Source: DASXHZ01 sp036488085 (GTDB taxonomy: Bacteria > Acidobacteriota > Thermoanaerobaculia > Gp7-AA8). From it: a stretch of 27,959 nt of DNA. Numbering within the stretch: the stretch's first letter is position 1; each line of letters begins with the position of its first letter. Positions 20,727 through 27,489 of this stretch are shown here, one piece after another. The notes beneath the pieces were generated by a model, which ran no database searches, was not told the origin of the DNA, and saw only the letters and a list, made by a program, of their open reading frames with translations. The translations under genes and the position numbers were made by a program. The stretch spans positions 1 to 27,959 of the forward strand of contig DASXHZ010000081.1 in assembly GCA_036488085.1 (NCBI GenBank). The letters are read 5' to 3'.

Positions 20727-22184
20727 GTGAGTCTGGAGCGGATCGAGATCACACCGTTCGCGGTGATCGCGGGCGATATTCTGAAAAACCGCAGAAGCGG
20801 CGCTCTGACGGTCATCCGGTCTTCGCAGCGCGACGTTTTGTTCTGGTCGCAGGGTGAGCTGGTCCTCATCATTCCGGCCACACCCGACGCATCGCTTGCA
20901 CAACTCCTTCTCCGCCGCGGCGCGATCACGCGCGAGCGCGCCGCCGCCATCTCCGGCGACGATCCGATCAACGCCGTCGCACGGTTCCATGAGACAGGTA
21001 CGCTCGACCTCTCCGCACGTCAAACGCTCCTCCGTGAATGGTTGGCAACACTCTTCGTCCCGTTCTTCTCGCTCGATGAAGGAACGGCGGTGTTCAGCGA
21101 GGAGGAGGCGATCGATCCGGAGCGGCGCGTGTTCCTTCAGTCGACCGCGTCGCTCGTCCTGGAGGGAGTCCGCTCGATCACGAACGGTCTGCTCCTCCGC
21201 CGCTCGCTCGGCGATCTGAAACGGGAGATCGAGCCGGCCCGCGAAACCCGGTTCAGCATCGAGAGCATCGCGCTGACTGACGCGGAACGAAAGATCGCCG
21301 GATCGTTGAGCGAGCGGATCACCATCGAGGCGTTTCTCAAACGCTCCGCGCCCGACTCGGTGAGCGCGGCGAAAGTGGTGATCGGGCTGATGGCGCTCGG
21401 CGTGTTCCAGGTCGTCGACGTCGCGGCTTCGCGTCCCGCACCCGCGACTCCCGACTTCGACGACATGCAGCGCGATCTGGAGCTGCTCGCCGCGATCGGA
21501 TCGTCGGATCACCGCTCGTTGCGCGCCGTCGGGCTGTCGCGGCAGATGGCGTCGATGGATCACTATCGGGTGCTCGACATCCCGCGCGCCGCGACACGCG
21601 CGCAGGTGCTCGCGGCCGCCGAGACTATGAAGCGGAATTACGACCCCGCCACGTTCCCGCCGATCGTCCGCGACGCGGTCATGGCGATTCATCGCCGCGT
21701 GGACGAGGCGATGAACGTGCTGAAGGAGCCGGCCCAGCGCACCGAATACGACCGGATGCTGTCGCACCCGGCCGCGCGGCGACCGACGTCAGGGGATGGG
21801 TCGATCCAGCAGAAGCTGACGCAGCGCTCGATCGCGCAGCACAACTACAACCGCGCGCGCGAGCTGACGGTCAGCGGCGACTACTACGGCGCGATCGTGC
21901 TTCTCAAACAGGCGGTGGAGTTCGCGCCGGAGATGGCCGACGGCTGGTTCCTCCTCGCGTCGTGTCAGGAACGGAACCCGAAGTGGCGCCGCGACGCCGC
22001 GGTCAGTTATCAGAAGGCGCTCTCGATCGACCCGAACCACGTCGAGGCGATGATCTCCCTCGGCGACCTCTATCGGATGGAAGGCCTCGCCTCCCGCGCC
22101 CAGACCTGTTACGAGGACGCGCTGAAGATCGCGCCCGACAACCAGCAAGCGAAGAGCCGCCTGCAAGCGCTGAAGAAGCGCTAG
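20727..22184 (+). CDS. DUF4388 (PATAN)-J-like-TPR multidomain protein
   Basis: The 485-residue cytoplasmic protein has three parts. Residues about 5-130 look like a DUF4388/PATAN domain (FAVIAGDILKNRRSGALTVI, DVLFWSQGELVLI, LLRRGAITRERA). A winged-helix-like segment covers about 180-232. Residues about 277-345 resemble a DnaJ J-domain (DHYRVLDIPRAATRAQVLAA ... EAMNVLKEPAQRTEYDRML), but the HPD tripeptide needed to stimulate Hsp70 is replaced by YDP. TPR repeats occupy about 373-480. Such proteins are common in Myxococcota and Acidobacteriota and are thought to act in signalling or assembly; the function is unknown. The start is GTG 20727. Its TAG shares the tetranucleotide CTAG (22181-22184) with the stop of the convergent gene. 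Confidence 0.8.
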   Translation: MSLERIEITPFAVIAGDILKNRRSGALTVIRSSQRDVLFWSQGELVLIIPATPDASLAQLLLRRGAITRERAAAISGDDPINAVARFHETGTLDLSARQTLLREWLATLFVPFFSLDEGTAVFSEEEAIDPERRVFLQSTASLVLEGVRSITNGLLLRRSLGDLKREIEPARETRFSIESIALTDAERKIAGSLSERITIEAFLKRSAPDSVSAAKVVIGLMALGVFQVVDVAASRPAPATPDFDDMQRDLELLAAIGSSDHRSLRAVGLSRQMASMDHYRVLDIPRAATRAQVLAAAETMKRNYDPATFPPIVRDAVMAIHRRVDEAMNVLKEPAQRTEYDRMLSHPAARRPTSGDGSIQQKLTQRSIAQHNYNRARELTVSGDYYGAIVLLKQAVEFAPEMADGWFLLASCQERNPKWRRDAAVSYQKALSIDPNHVEAMISLGDLYRMEGLASRAQTCYEDALKIAPDNQQAKSRLQALKKR

Positions 22185-23602
22185 CTTTGTGTGTGGGCCT
22201 TGAGGAAGGTCTCGGGGCGGCTGAACACCTTGGCGATGTTCATCCCCTTCTTCACTGCGTTCAGCGAGACCTTGCCGGTGGCGAGCGCGGCGCCGAGCTG
22301 GATGTACGTCTTCATCTTCCCCTTGTAGCGGTACCGCACGTTCAGCGCGTGCCGCCAGAGCCCCGAGTACTCCTCGTAGAACTCCTCCATCGGCAGCTTC
22401 GTCGGCAGGACCGTGTGGACGATGTCGTACATCTCCCAGCGATGCGTCGTCACCTGCCGGCTCGCGGCATCCCATAGGTCGGTGCCGGGGAGCGGGGTCA
22501 GGATCGAGAAGCCGCTGTTGTAGGCGCCCATCTGGTCGATCCAATCGCGCAGGCGGGTGAAGTCGTCGCGGTCCCACGCCGGATCGACGATGAAGTTCGG
22601 CGTGAAGCCGACGCCCATGTCTTTCAGCAGATTGATCGCCTCGACGTTGTTGCAGGCCTTGTTCTTCTTGTTGACGGCGGCCAGCCCCTCGTCGGTCACC
22701 GACTCGAGACCGAGGAAGATCGCGAGGCTGCCGCAGTCCTTCCACATCTCGATGAGGTGCGGGAACTTGACGATGATGTCGGTGCGCGTCTGGACGGTGA
22801 AGTACTTCTTGATGCCGGCGGCCTTGATCTGCCTCGCCATCTCCTCGCCGCGCTTCACGTTCATCCAGAAGATGTCGTCGGTGATGAAGATGTTCGGGGC
22901 GTCGATCTGCAGCAGCTCCTGGACGACGCGCTCCGGCGACTTCTCGCGGAACGTGCTCTCGTGGAACTTCCAGACCGAACAGAAATTGCATTTGAACGGG
23001 CAGCCGCGCGCCGTTTCCATCAGCGCCAGCGGCTTGCGGAAGTTGATGTAGTAGTGGTCGGCGTAGTGCTTGATGAGGTGCCGCGCCGGCAGCGGATAGG
23101 CGTCGAGATTCGGACGCGCGTTCGCGTCCATGGTCTTGATCCACTGGCCGTTGGCCTGCGGGAAGTAGATGCCGTCGACCTTCGCGAGATCGCTCCCGCG
23201 CTGGAGCGCGTCGACGAGCGGCGCCATCACCTCTTCGCCGTCGCCGATCGCGACGACGTCGATCCCTTCCTGCGCGAACCACTGCGGGTCGCGGGAGGAA
23301 TCGTGGCCGCCGACGACGATGCGGACGTGCGGCATCTCGCGCTTGATGTTTCGGGCGAGACGGATGGTGCGGTTGCGCTCCGTGGTGAAGTTGCACTGCA
23401 GGCCGACGATGTCCGGATTGAACTTCCGGCAGCTCTCGAGGCCCTGCTCCTCCCCTTCGATGCGGAGGTCGAACACCGCGCAGGTGTGCCCTTCCGCCTC
23501 GAGGCATGCCGCGACGCAGATCGGCCCGAGAGGCTCGACGAACGTGAGCATTTCGAGACCGAGGATGCCGCCGACCGGAGGCTTTACGAAGGCAACGCGC
23601 AT
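22181..23602 (-). CDS. B12-binding radical SAM protein, HpnR-like (class B methyltransferase family)
   Basis: The 473-residue product has an N-terminal cobalamin-binding Rossmann region (about 1-135: RVAFVKPPVGG, EPLGPICVAACLEAEGHTC, PDIVGLQCNFTTERN, IVVGGHDSS) and a radical SAM core. The core has the 4Fe-4S motif C201-PFK-C205-NF-C208. Downstream blocks VVQELLQIDAPNIFITDDIF, FLGLESVTDEGL, ILTPLPGTDLWD and HTVLPTKLPMEEFYEEYSGL closely resemble hopanoid C-3 methylase HpnR and relatives. Such enzymes methylate unactivated carbons using methylcobalamin. No hopanoid genes are adjacent, so the substrate is open. Start ATG 23602. Confidence 0.82.
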   Translation of the reverse strand: MRVAFVKPPVGGILGLEMLTFVEPLGPICVAACLEAEGHTCAVFDLRIEGEEQGLESCRKFNPDIVGLQCNFTTERNRTIRLARNIKREMPHVRIVVGGHDSSRDPQWFAQEGIDVVAIGDGEEVMAPLVDALQRGSDLAKVDGIYFPQANGQWIKTMDANARPNLDAYPLPARHLIKHYADHYYINFRKPLALMETARGCPFKCNFCSVWKFHESTFREKSPERVVQELLQIDAPNIFITDDIFWMNVKRGEEMARQIKAAGIKKYFTVQTRTDIIVKFPHLIEMWKDCGSLAIFLGLESVTDEGLAAVNKKNKACNNVEAINLLKDMGVGFTPNFIVDPAWDRDDFTRLRDWIDQMGAYNSGFSILTPLPGTDLWDAASRQVTTHRWEMYDIVHTVLPTKLPMEEFYEEYSGLWRHALNVRYRYKGKMKTYIQLGAALATGKVSLNAVKKGMNIAKVFSRPETFLKAHTQS

Positions 23603-23659
23603 GTATGACGAACGATAGCAGGGGAACGCGACGCGCGCGAATCGCAATTCCCCGTTAGA

Positions 23660-23779
23660 ACGTCATCCGTCATGCGTCATCAGAAGCAGCTCGGATCACG
23701 GATGACGAATAGCGCTCCGTCACCCGTCATCCGCACAGAGCCGGATGACGGATAACGGATAACGGATAACGGATAGCGG
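23660..23779. repeat. Heptamer-built palindrome (GTCATCC / GGATAAC units)
   Basis: Four blocks with a 7-bp period are visible: CGTCATC-type units at 23661-23681, CGGATCA/CGGATGA at 23692-23709, CCGTCAC/CCGTCAT at 23717-23733, and five inverse units CGGATGA, CGGATAA (three times) and CGGATAG at 23742-23779. The blocks alternate in orientation, so several hairpins are possible. It occupies nearly all of the 183 bp between the CsgG-like gene's stop and the radical SAM gene's start. Confidence 0.88.
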
Positions 23780-23785
23780 CTTCGA

Positions 23786-24514
23786 TTACTCGATCTTGAT
23801 GGCCTTCTTGGTCTTGTCGCGGCGCGCTTTCTCTTTCGCCGCGTACTCGTTCATGCAGTCGTCTTTGTCGACCATGACGCAGCTCAGGTAATCGCTGATC
23901 TCGACGAGGCAGGCGCGGATCGCCTTGCCGGCTGGCGTGTTCTCGTACTTGCCGAAGTTGCCGCCGACGCCGCCACGATAGACGCTGGCACCGATGCCGT
24001 AGTTCGTCGACTTCGCCTCGACCGTGCGGGTGTACTCGACCTCGCCGGTGGTCGTATCGACTACGCGGACGTCGATCGCGATGTAGGCGTCTTCCTTCTT
24101 CCCGCCAATTCCGATGCCGTGGAAGCTCAGACCGCCGCCGCCACCCGACGAGTGCTCCTCGTAGGCAGAGACATTCCCCATGACGAGGTACTTGGCGCCG
24201 GTGAGCTTGCCGACCTTCGCGGCCGTCCTCTCGCTGACACGACCGGACGCGCCGAGGTCCTGCTCCTCGAGGACGTGGCTGAGCTTGGCGCGCTCCACCA
24301 TCCTGAACTTCTCCGTGGACGCGAGCTCGTTCGTCAGCATGCCGGCGAGGTCATTCCCCACGCCGCCATACCACCAGCCGGCCGAAGTCTCATTCGTGAA
24401 CTCCGCCACGCCGACCGACGGCTTTCCTGACTTTTCCGACGCGTACACCAGTGCACTGGGGACGACAACGAGACAAATGAGCATCACCCGGACGATGCTC
24501 CACCGTGATTTCAT
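23786..24514 (-). CDS. CsgG-family secreted protein
   Basis: The 242-residue product has a signal peptide (about 1-26, hydrophobic VMLICLVVVPSALVYA). Residues about 33-190 match the CsgG fold: PSVGVAEFTNETSAGWWYGG, NDLAGMLTNELASTEKFRMV, ERAKLSHVLEEQDLGASG and AKYLVMGNVSAYEE. A Gly-rich insertion follows (SSGGGGGLSFHGIGIGGKK), then YIAIDVRVVDTTTGEVEYTR. CsgG forms the outer-membrane curli secretion pore, but many relatives are single proteins of unknown role; no curli genes are here. There is no lipobox Cys at the signal end, unlike true CsgG. The C-terminus is Lys-rich with two Cys. A strong GAGGAGG precedes ATG 24514. Confidence 0.8.
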   Translation of the reverse strand: MKSRWSIVRVMLICLVVVPSALVYASEKSGKPSVGVAEFTNETSAGWWYGGVGNDLAGMLTNELASTEKFRMVERAKLSHVLEEQDLGASGRVSERTAAKVGKLTGAKYLVMGNVSAYEEHSSGGGGGLSFHGIGIGGKKEDAYIAIDVRVVDTTTGEVEYTRTVEAKSTNYGIGASVYRGGVGGNFGKYENTPAGKAIRACLVEISDYLSCVMVDKDDCMNEYAAKEKARRDKTKKAIKIE

Positions 24515-24518
24515 CCAT

Positions 24519-24525
24519 TCCTCCT
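24519..24525 (-). promoter_or_regulatory. Strong Shine-Dalgarno of the CsgG-like gene
   Basis: GAGGAGG on the minus strand lies 4-5 nt before ATG 24514 and confirms that start. Confidence 0.75.
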
Positions 24526-24589
24526 CGATTTTGGATCGTGATTCGAGGGAAATGTATGTCCTGGAGGGCGCGAACGCCAGTGATCCAGG

Positions 24590-25288
24590 TTACGGCGCGG
24601 CCGGTTCGATGTGCACACCGGCAATCCGGCCGGCGCCGTCGAAGAAGAGGCTGAAGGTGGCCGGCGACCGGTCGAATTCGGCTGCCATCTCGATGACCTG
24701 ATACGCCTTCTGCTGCCTTTGCGTGACCTTGGTGACCGACTTGAACGTCCCGTAGCGCCGCGCGACGTCCTGGCTCAGCTCCGCCAGCTTGGCCGGCGTG
24801 AGTTGGCGCTGCATGTTGCCGTCGAAGGCCTTCCCGGCGGCCTCGAAGCGCCGCGCCGTGAAGTCGTCGACGAATTGCCGCGCCGCGGCTTCGAGGCTCG
24901 CGTCGACCTTCTCCTCGACGATCCGCTTGACCGCGATGGCGCCGACCTTGTCGTAATGGTCGAACGTCACCTGCACGTCGACCGGTCCCTTCTCATAGGC
25001 GCAGAGGAACTCGACGATCTTGAAGCCTGCGTCCTTCGTGTGCCGCGTCTGGGTGACTTCCTTGAAGGCGCCCGCCTGTTCGTCGAGATCGTGCTTGACC
25101 TTGCCGAGGACCGCCGGCGTGGTCGTGGCGCGCATCGAATCGTTGAAGTCCTTGGCCGCGCCATCGAAGTCGCCCGCGTTGAAGCTCGCGAGCAGCTCGC
25201 GCGCCGGCTTGTCGATGCTCCACGGCACGAGCGGCGCCGGAGGAAGCGCGATTGAGGCGGCGATGAGCAGCGAGGCGATCAGGGTCAT
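24590..25288 (-). CDS. Exported protein with two DUF3887-like domains
   Basis: The 232-residue product has an N-terminal hydrophobic export signal (MTLIASLLIAASIALPPAP). Two homologous halves follow, at about 28-118 and 130-228. Each begins with a helix of the type ARELLASFNAGDFDGAAKDF or ARQFVDDFTARRFEAAGKAF, continues with an L-Kx-x-Q/AGxFK segment (AGAFKEVTQTR, YGTFKSVTKVT) and ends in beta strands. This is the DUF3887 pattern, an NTF2-like fold of unknown function. TTG 25306, overlapping the upstream stop (TTGA), is an alternative start six codons earlier. It is likely translated from the same mRNA as the PhyH-like gene. Confidence 0.7.
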   Translation of the reverse strand: MTLIASLLIAASIALPPAPLVPWSIDKPARELLASFNAGDFDGAAKDFNDSMRATTTPAVLGKVKHDLDEQAGAFKEVTQTRHTKDAGFKIVEFLCAYEKGPVDVQVTFDHYDKVGAIAVKRIVEEKVDASLEAAARQFVDDFTARRFEAAGKAFDGNMQRQLTPAKLAELSQDVARRYGTFKSVTKVTQRQQKAYQVIEMAAEFDRSPATFSLFFDGAGRIAGVHIEPAAP

Positions 25289-25302
25289 CGCGAGCCCGAA
25301 CG

Positions 25303-26271
25303 TCAACGGCGATAAAGGAACTTCCCCTCGAGCGGGTTGCCCAACGCGTATACGCCATCACGCTCGAGGATCGAGTCTCCCTCGAAGACGCTCTCGCCCG
25401 GGACGCCGGCCGCCGGCTCGCTGACCGCACCTAGCCTGATGCGGTTGTTCCGGAGCGTCGAGTAGTGGACGACGAGGCTCTTACGCGTCCGCTCCGGCGA
25501 GGACGGCTGCGCGCCGCCGTGCATCAACGCCGAATGCCAGATGAGCACCTCTCCGCGCTTGGCGAGGAAGTGGTGCGTCGGCAGACCGCTTTTCTTCAAC
25601 TCATCGTCGTAGAAGAGAACCGCGCGCTCGACGTCGGCGGCGGTGTGGCGAGAGGGGTCATACACGTAATCCGTTTCGCCCCCTGCATCGGCAGCGATGC
25701 CACAAAAAGGGAACTTCTGCGATCCCGGCACATACGCGAGCGGCCCCGACTCCGGCGTGATGTCCTCCAACGCGATCCAGGCGGCGACTAGGCGCCCGAA
25801 CTCCGGCGTCGGCACGACGGTCGAATCGCGATGCAGCATCTGCTGGCTTCCGAACTCGAAGTAAAGCGACTGCGTGGCAATCGCCGTCTCGCCGAGGATG
25901 AGCGAGGCGTACCGGTGAAGCGCGGAATCGAGCGTCAGGCGCAACGCCACCGGCGAGACGCAGTGCAGCTCATGGATCCGATACCGCGGCCGCCGCTGCT
26001 CCCCCTCATCGGACGCCGAGAAACGCAAAGGTGGCGAGTCGTACGCAAACGTCAGGTTCGCCGGCTTCTCACGCCACAGCCGGTCGACGTCCCGATCGAT
26101 CTCCGCCGCATCCTCTGCCGTCACATTCACCTTCGTGACGAAGTACCCCTCCACCGCGAACTTCCGAAGGTCTTCGGCCTCCTCGGCAGTGACGTCGCCG
26201 GCGCGCAACTTCTCGTCGATAAGACGCTTCGCCCCCTCGTCGTCGAGCCAGATCAGACCCGGATTGGACAC
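25303..26271 (-). CDS. Phytanoyl-CoA dioxygenase (PhyH)-family Fe(II)/2-oxoglutarate oxygenase
   Basis: The 322-residue product is a double-stranded beta-helix oxygenase. The metal triad is visible as H147-x-D149 in MLHRDSTVV and a distal His in IWHSALMHGG (H251 most likely). R263, in RTRKSLVVHY, is suited to bind 2-oxoglutarate. SGPLAYVPGSQKFPF is the characteristic PhyH strand pair. The N-terminal about 70 residues (DEGAKRLIDEKLRAGDVTAEEA) are a helical extension. PhyH enzymes hydroxylate diverse lipids or small molecules, and the substrate here is unknown. It leads a leftward unit with the DUF3887 gene. Confidence 0.85.
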   Translation of the reverse strand: MSNPGLIWLDDEGAKRLIDEKLRAGDVTAEEAEDLRKFAVEGYFVTKVNVTAEDAAEIDRDVDRLWREKPANLTFAYDSPPLRFSASDEGEQRRPRYRIHELHCVSPVALRLTLDSALHRYASLILGETAIATQSLYFEFGSQQMLHRDSTVVPTPEFGRLVAAWIALEDITPESGPLAYVPGSQKFPFCGIAADAGGETDYVYDPSRHTAADVERAVLFYDDELKKSGLPTHHFLAKRGEVLIWHSALMHGGAQPSSPERTRKSLVVHYSTLRNNRIRLGAVSEPAAGVPGESVFEGDSILERDGVYALGNPLEGKFLYRR

Positions 26272-26323
26272 GCGCCCAGTTTACCTGGCTCGCGGGAGCG
26301 TAGCCGGCCCGTTCTTCCCTGAT

Positions 26324-26440
26324 CGCGAGGGTCTCGACCCTATACCCCTAAGGGTCGAGAGCCTATAGGGGCAGGGTCACGAGCCTATGGGTATAGGGTC
26401 GAGACCCTGGGGGTATAGGCTCGCGACCCTCGCGCTTAGG
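26324..26440. repeat. Tandem 22-bp repeat forming a large imperfect palindrome
   Basis: Five units beginning AGGGTC or AGGCTC start at 26328, 26351, 26373, 26395 and 26417, with 22-23 bp spacing. Each contains a small palindrome of the type GGGTCTCGACCC followed by CTATACCCC-like sequence. Overall, 26324-26370 is inverse to about 26391-26436. It lies between the divergent PhyH-like and NTF2-like genes. Spacers are absent, so this is not a CRISPR. The flanking 26272-26323 shows nothing recognisable. Confidence 0.88.
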
Positions 26441-26476
26441 GAACTTTTTGCTGATTTTTTGGCGAAACGACCTTCG

Positions 26477-26482
26477 TATACT
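26477..26482 (+). promoter_or_regulatory. Possible -10 box of the NTF2-like gene
   Basis: TATACT matches the -10 consensus well (5 of 6). A poor -35 (GATTTT) lies 18 bp upstream in a T-rich stretch. Initiation near 26489 would leave almost no leader before ATG 26493. Confidence 0.35.
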
Positions 26483-26492
26483 CCTCGTGCTG

Positions 26493-26939
26493 ATGAACAT
26501 CGACGAAATCATCGCTGCGATGTACAACTCCTTCTCATTCGAAGGGGGAATGCGGCCGAATTGGGCTCTCCAGGAGGAGATCTTCGCTCCCGGCGCGCGA
26601 CTCGTCCGGGTAAATGACGACGGCGTCTTCGAGTTCGACCTCCGATCGTTCCGCCGCAACCTCGAAGAGCTGATCGACTCCGGAGCGTTGACGAGCTTCT
26701 GGGAGGGCGAAGTCTCGCGCGAGGTTCATGACTTCGGCGACATCGCCCACGTGCTCAGCGAGTACGAGACCCGCGTAACGCGGAACGGCGCGCCGCTCTA
26801 TCGCGCGGTAAAGAGCATCCAGCTTTTCCGCCGGGACGGCAGATGGTGGATCAGCGCCATGATCTGGCGACGGGACCGGAGTTGCGCGATCACGGCCGCT
26901 TCATTGGGCGCTGGCGACGGAACGCGGCGAGCCGAATAG
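26493..26939 (+). CDS. NTF2/SnoaL-like protein, hypothetical
   Basis: The 148-residue soluble product has the layout of a SnoaL/DUF4440-like cone fold. It has an N-terminal helix (MNIDEIIAAMYNSFSFEGG), ALQEEIFAPGARLVRVNDDG, FDLRSFRRNLEELIDSGAL, FWEGEVSREVHDFGDIAHVLSEYETRV, and a final strand pair KSIQLFRRDGRWWISAMIWRRD. The C-terminus (about 130-148) is low in structure and overlaps the convergent membrane-protein gene by 39 bp. ATG 26493 is preferred over an upstream in-frame start at 26448, which would fall before the predicted -10 box. Function unknown. Confidence 0.7.
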   Translation: MNIDEIIAAMYNSFSFEGGMRPNWALQEEIFAPGARLVRVNDDGVFEFDLRSFRRNLEELIDSGALTSFWEGEVSREVHDFGDIAHVLSEYETRVTRNGAPLYRAVKSIQLFRRDGRWWISAMIWRRDRSCAITAASLGAGDGTRRAE

Positions 26940-27296
26940 GACGGTGCCGAATCCGATGGCGAACAACGAATAAACGGCCGTCGCGATCCAGCCCGGCATC
27001 GAATGCGGAGTCCGCGAGGCGGCCTTCAGCAACGCAAGCGCGCCGGCGCCGAAGTGGAGGAAGTTCCCCAGCGCGAGCGGACGGTTATAGATCCCTCCGA
27101 TCGTGCTCTCGCGCGCCATCCAGTCGAGGATCGCGAAGCCGAGGTACAGCGCGCCGGCGAGTTGGGCGGCGACGACCAGCGCGGGGACTGCGTTCACGCC
27201 GGATGCGGCCAGAACCTCCGCCGGCGCGAACGAGAGTGCGAGTCCGGCGATGGCCATGCACACGGCGCTGGCGGTCATCAGAAGTTTGGAGCTCAA
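26901..27296 (-). CDS. Small four-helix membrane protein
   Basis: The 131-residue product has four hydrophobic segments: about 5-30 (LLMTASAVCMAIAGLALSFAP), 38-60 (VPALVVAAQLAGALYLGFAIL), 72-92 (RPLALGNFLHFGAGALALLK) and 101-122 (PGWIATAVYSLFAIGFGTVLF). The LDWMARES-IGGIYNRPLALGN loop and the overall pattern are typical of an uncharacterised membrane protein family seen in Bacteroidota and Acidobacteriota. The start is TTG 27296, chosen because GAGGAGG lies 7 nt upstream; ATG 27278 has no ribosome site. It overlaps the convergent NTF2-like gene by 39 bp. Confidence 0.75.
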   Translation of the reverse strand: MSSKLLMTASAVCMAIAGLALSFAPAEVLAASGVNAVPALVVAAQLAGALYLGFAILDWMARESTIGGIYNRPLALGNFLHFGAGALALLKAASRTPHSMPGWIATAVYSLFAIGFGTVLFGSPRSVASAQ

Positions 27297-27303
27297 GACG
27301 GTT

Positions 27304-27310
27304 CCTCCTC
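27304..27310 (-). promoter_or_regulatory. Shine-Dalgarno supporting a TTG start
   Basis: GAGGAGG on the minus strand lies 7 nt before TTG 27296 and decides that start for the small membrane protein. Confidence 0.75.
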
Positions 27311-27335
27311 GGTGAACGGCATGCTTTCACACATG

Positions 27336-27433
27336 TGTCATCCCGAGCGTCAGCGAGGGACCTGCGCCGGAGGGCGGCGCGCTCATCGAGCCTTCCCCCC
27401 CCGCCCAGGTTCCTCGCTACGCTCGGAATGACA
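27336..27433. repeat. GTCATCC-type inverted-repeat element, copy 3
   Basis: The left end TGTCATCCCGAGCGTCAGCG continues AGGGACCTG. The right end is the inverse: CAGGTTCCTCGCTACGCTCG then GAATGACA. The ~40-bp spacer contains GCGCTCAT, as in copy 1 (GTGCGCTCAT). This is the cleanest copy, with almost perfect terminal inverted repeats of about 28 bp. It carries no ORF. Confidence 0.88.
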
Positions 27434-27443
27434 GACCGCATAC

Positions 27444-27470
27444 AAAAAGCGCCGCCGGGTCGGCGGCGCT
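27444..27470 (-). terminator. Intrinsic terminator of the korB gene
   Basis: On the minus strand AGCGCCGCC (27470-27462) pairs with GGCGGCGCT (27456-27448) across a 5-nt loop. TTTTT follows at 27448-27444. It begins 19 bp after the korB stop. Confidence 0.9.
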
Positions 27471-27489
27471 ACACAGAAGCAATACGCGG

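Noticed and set aside
26324..26440. CRISPR array
   Set aside because: Repeat units are contiguous with no unique spacers, and no cas gene is present.
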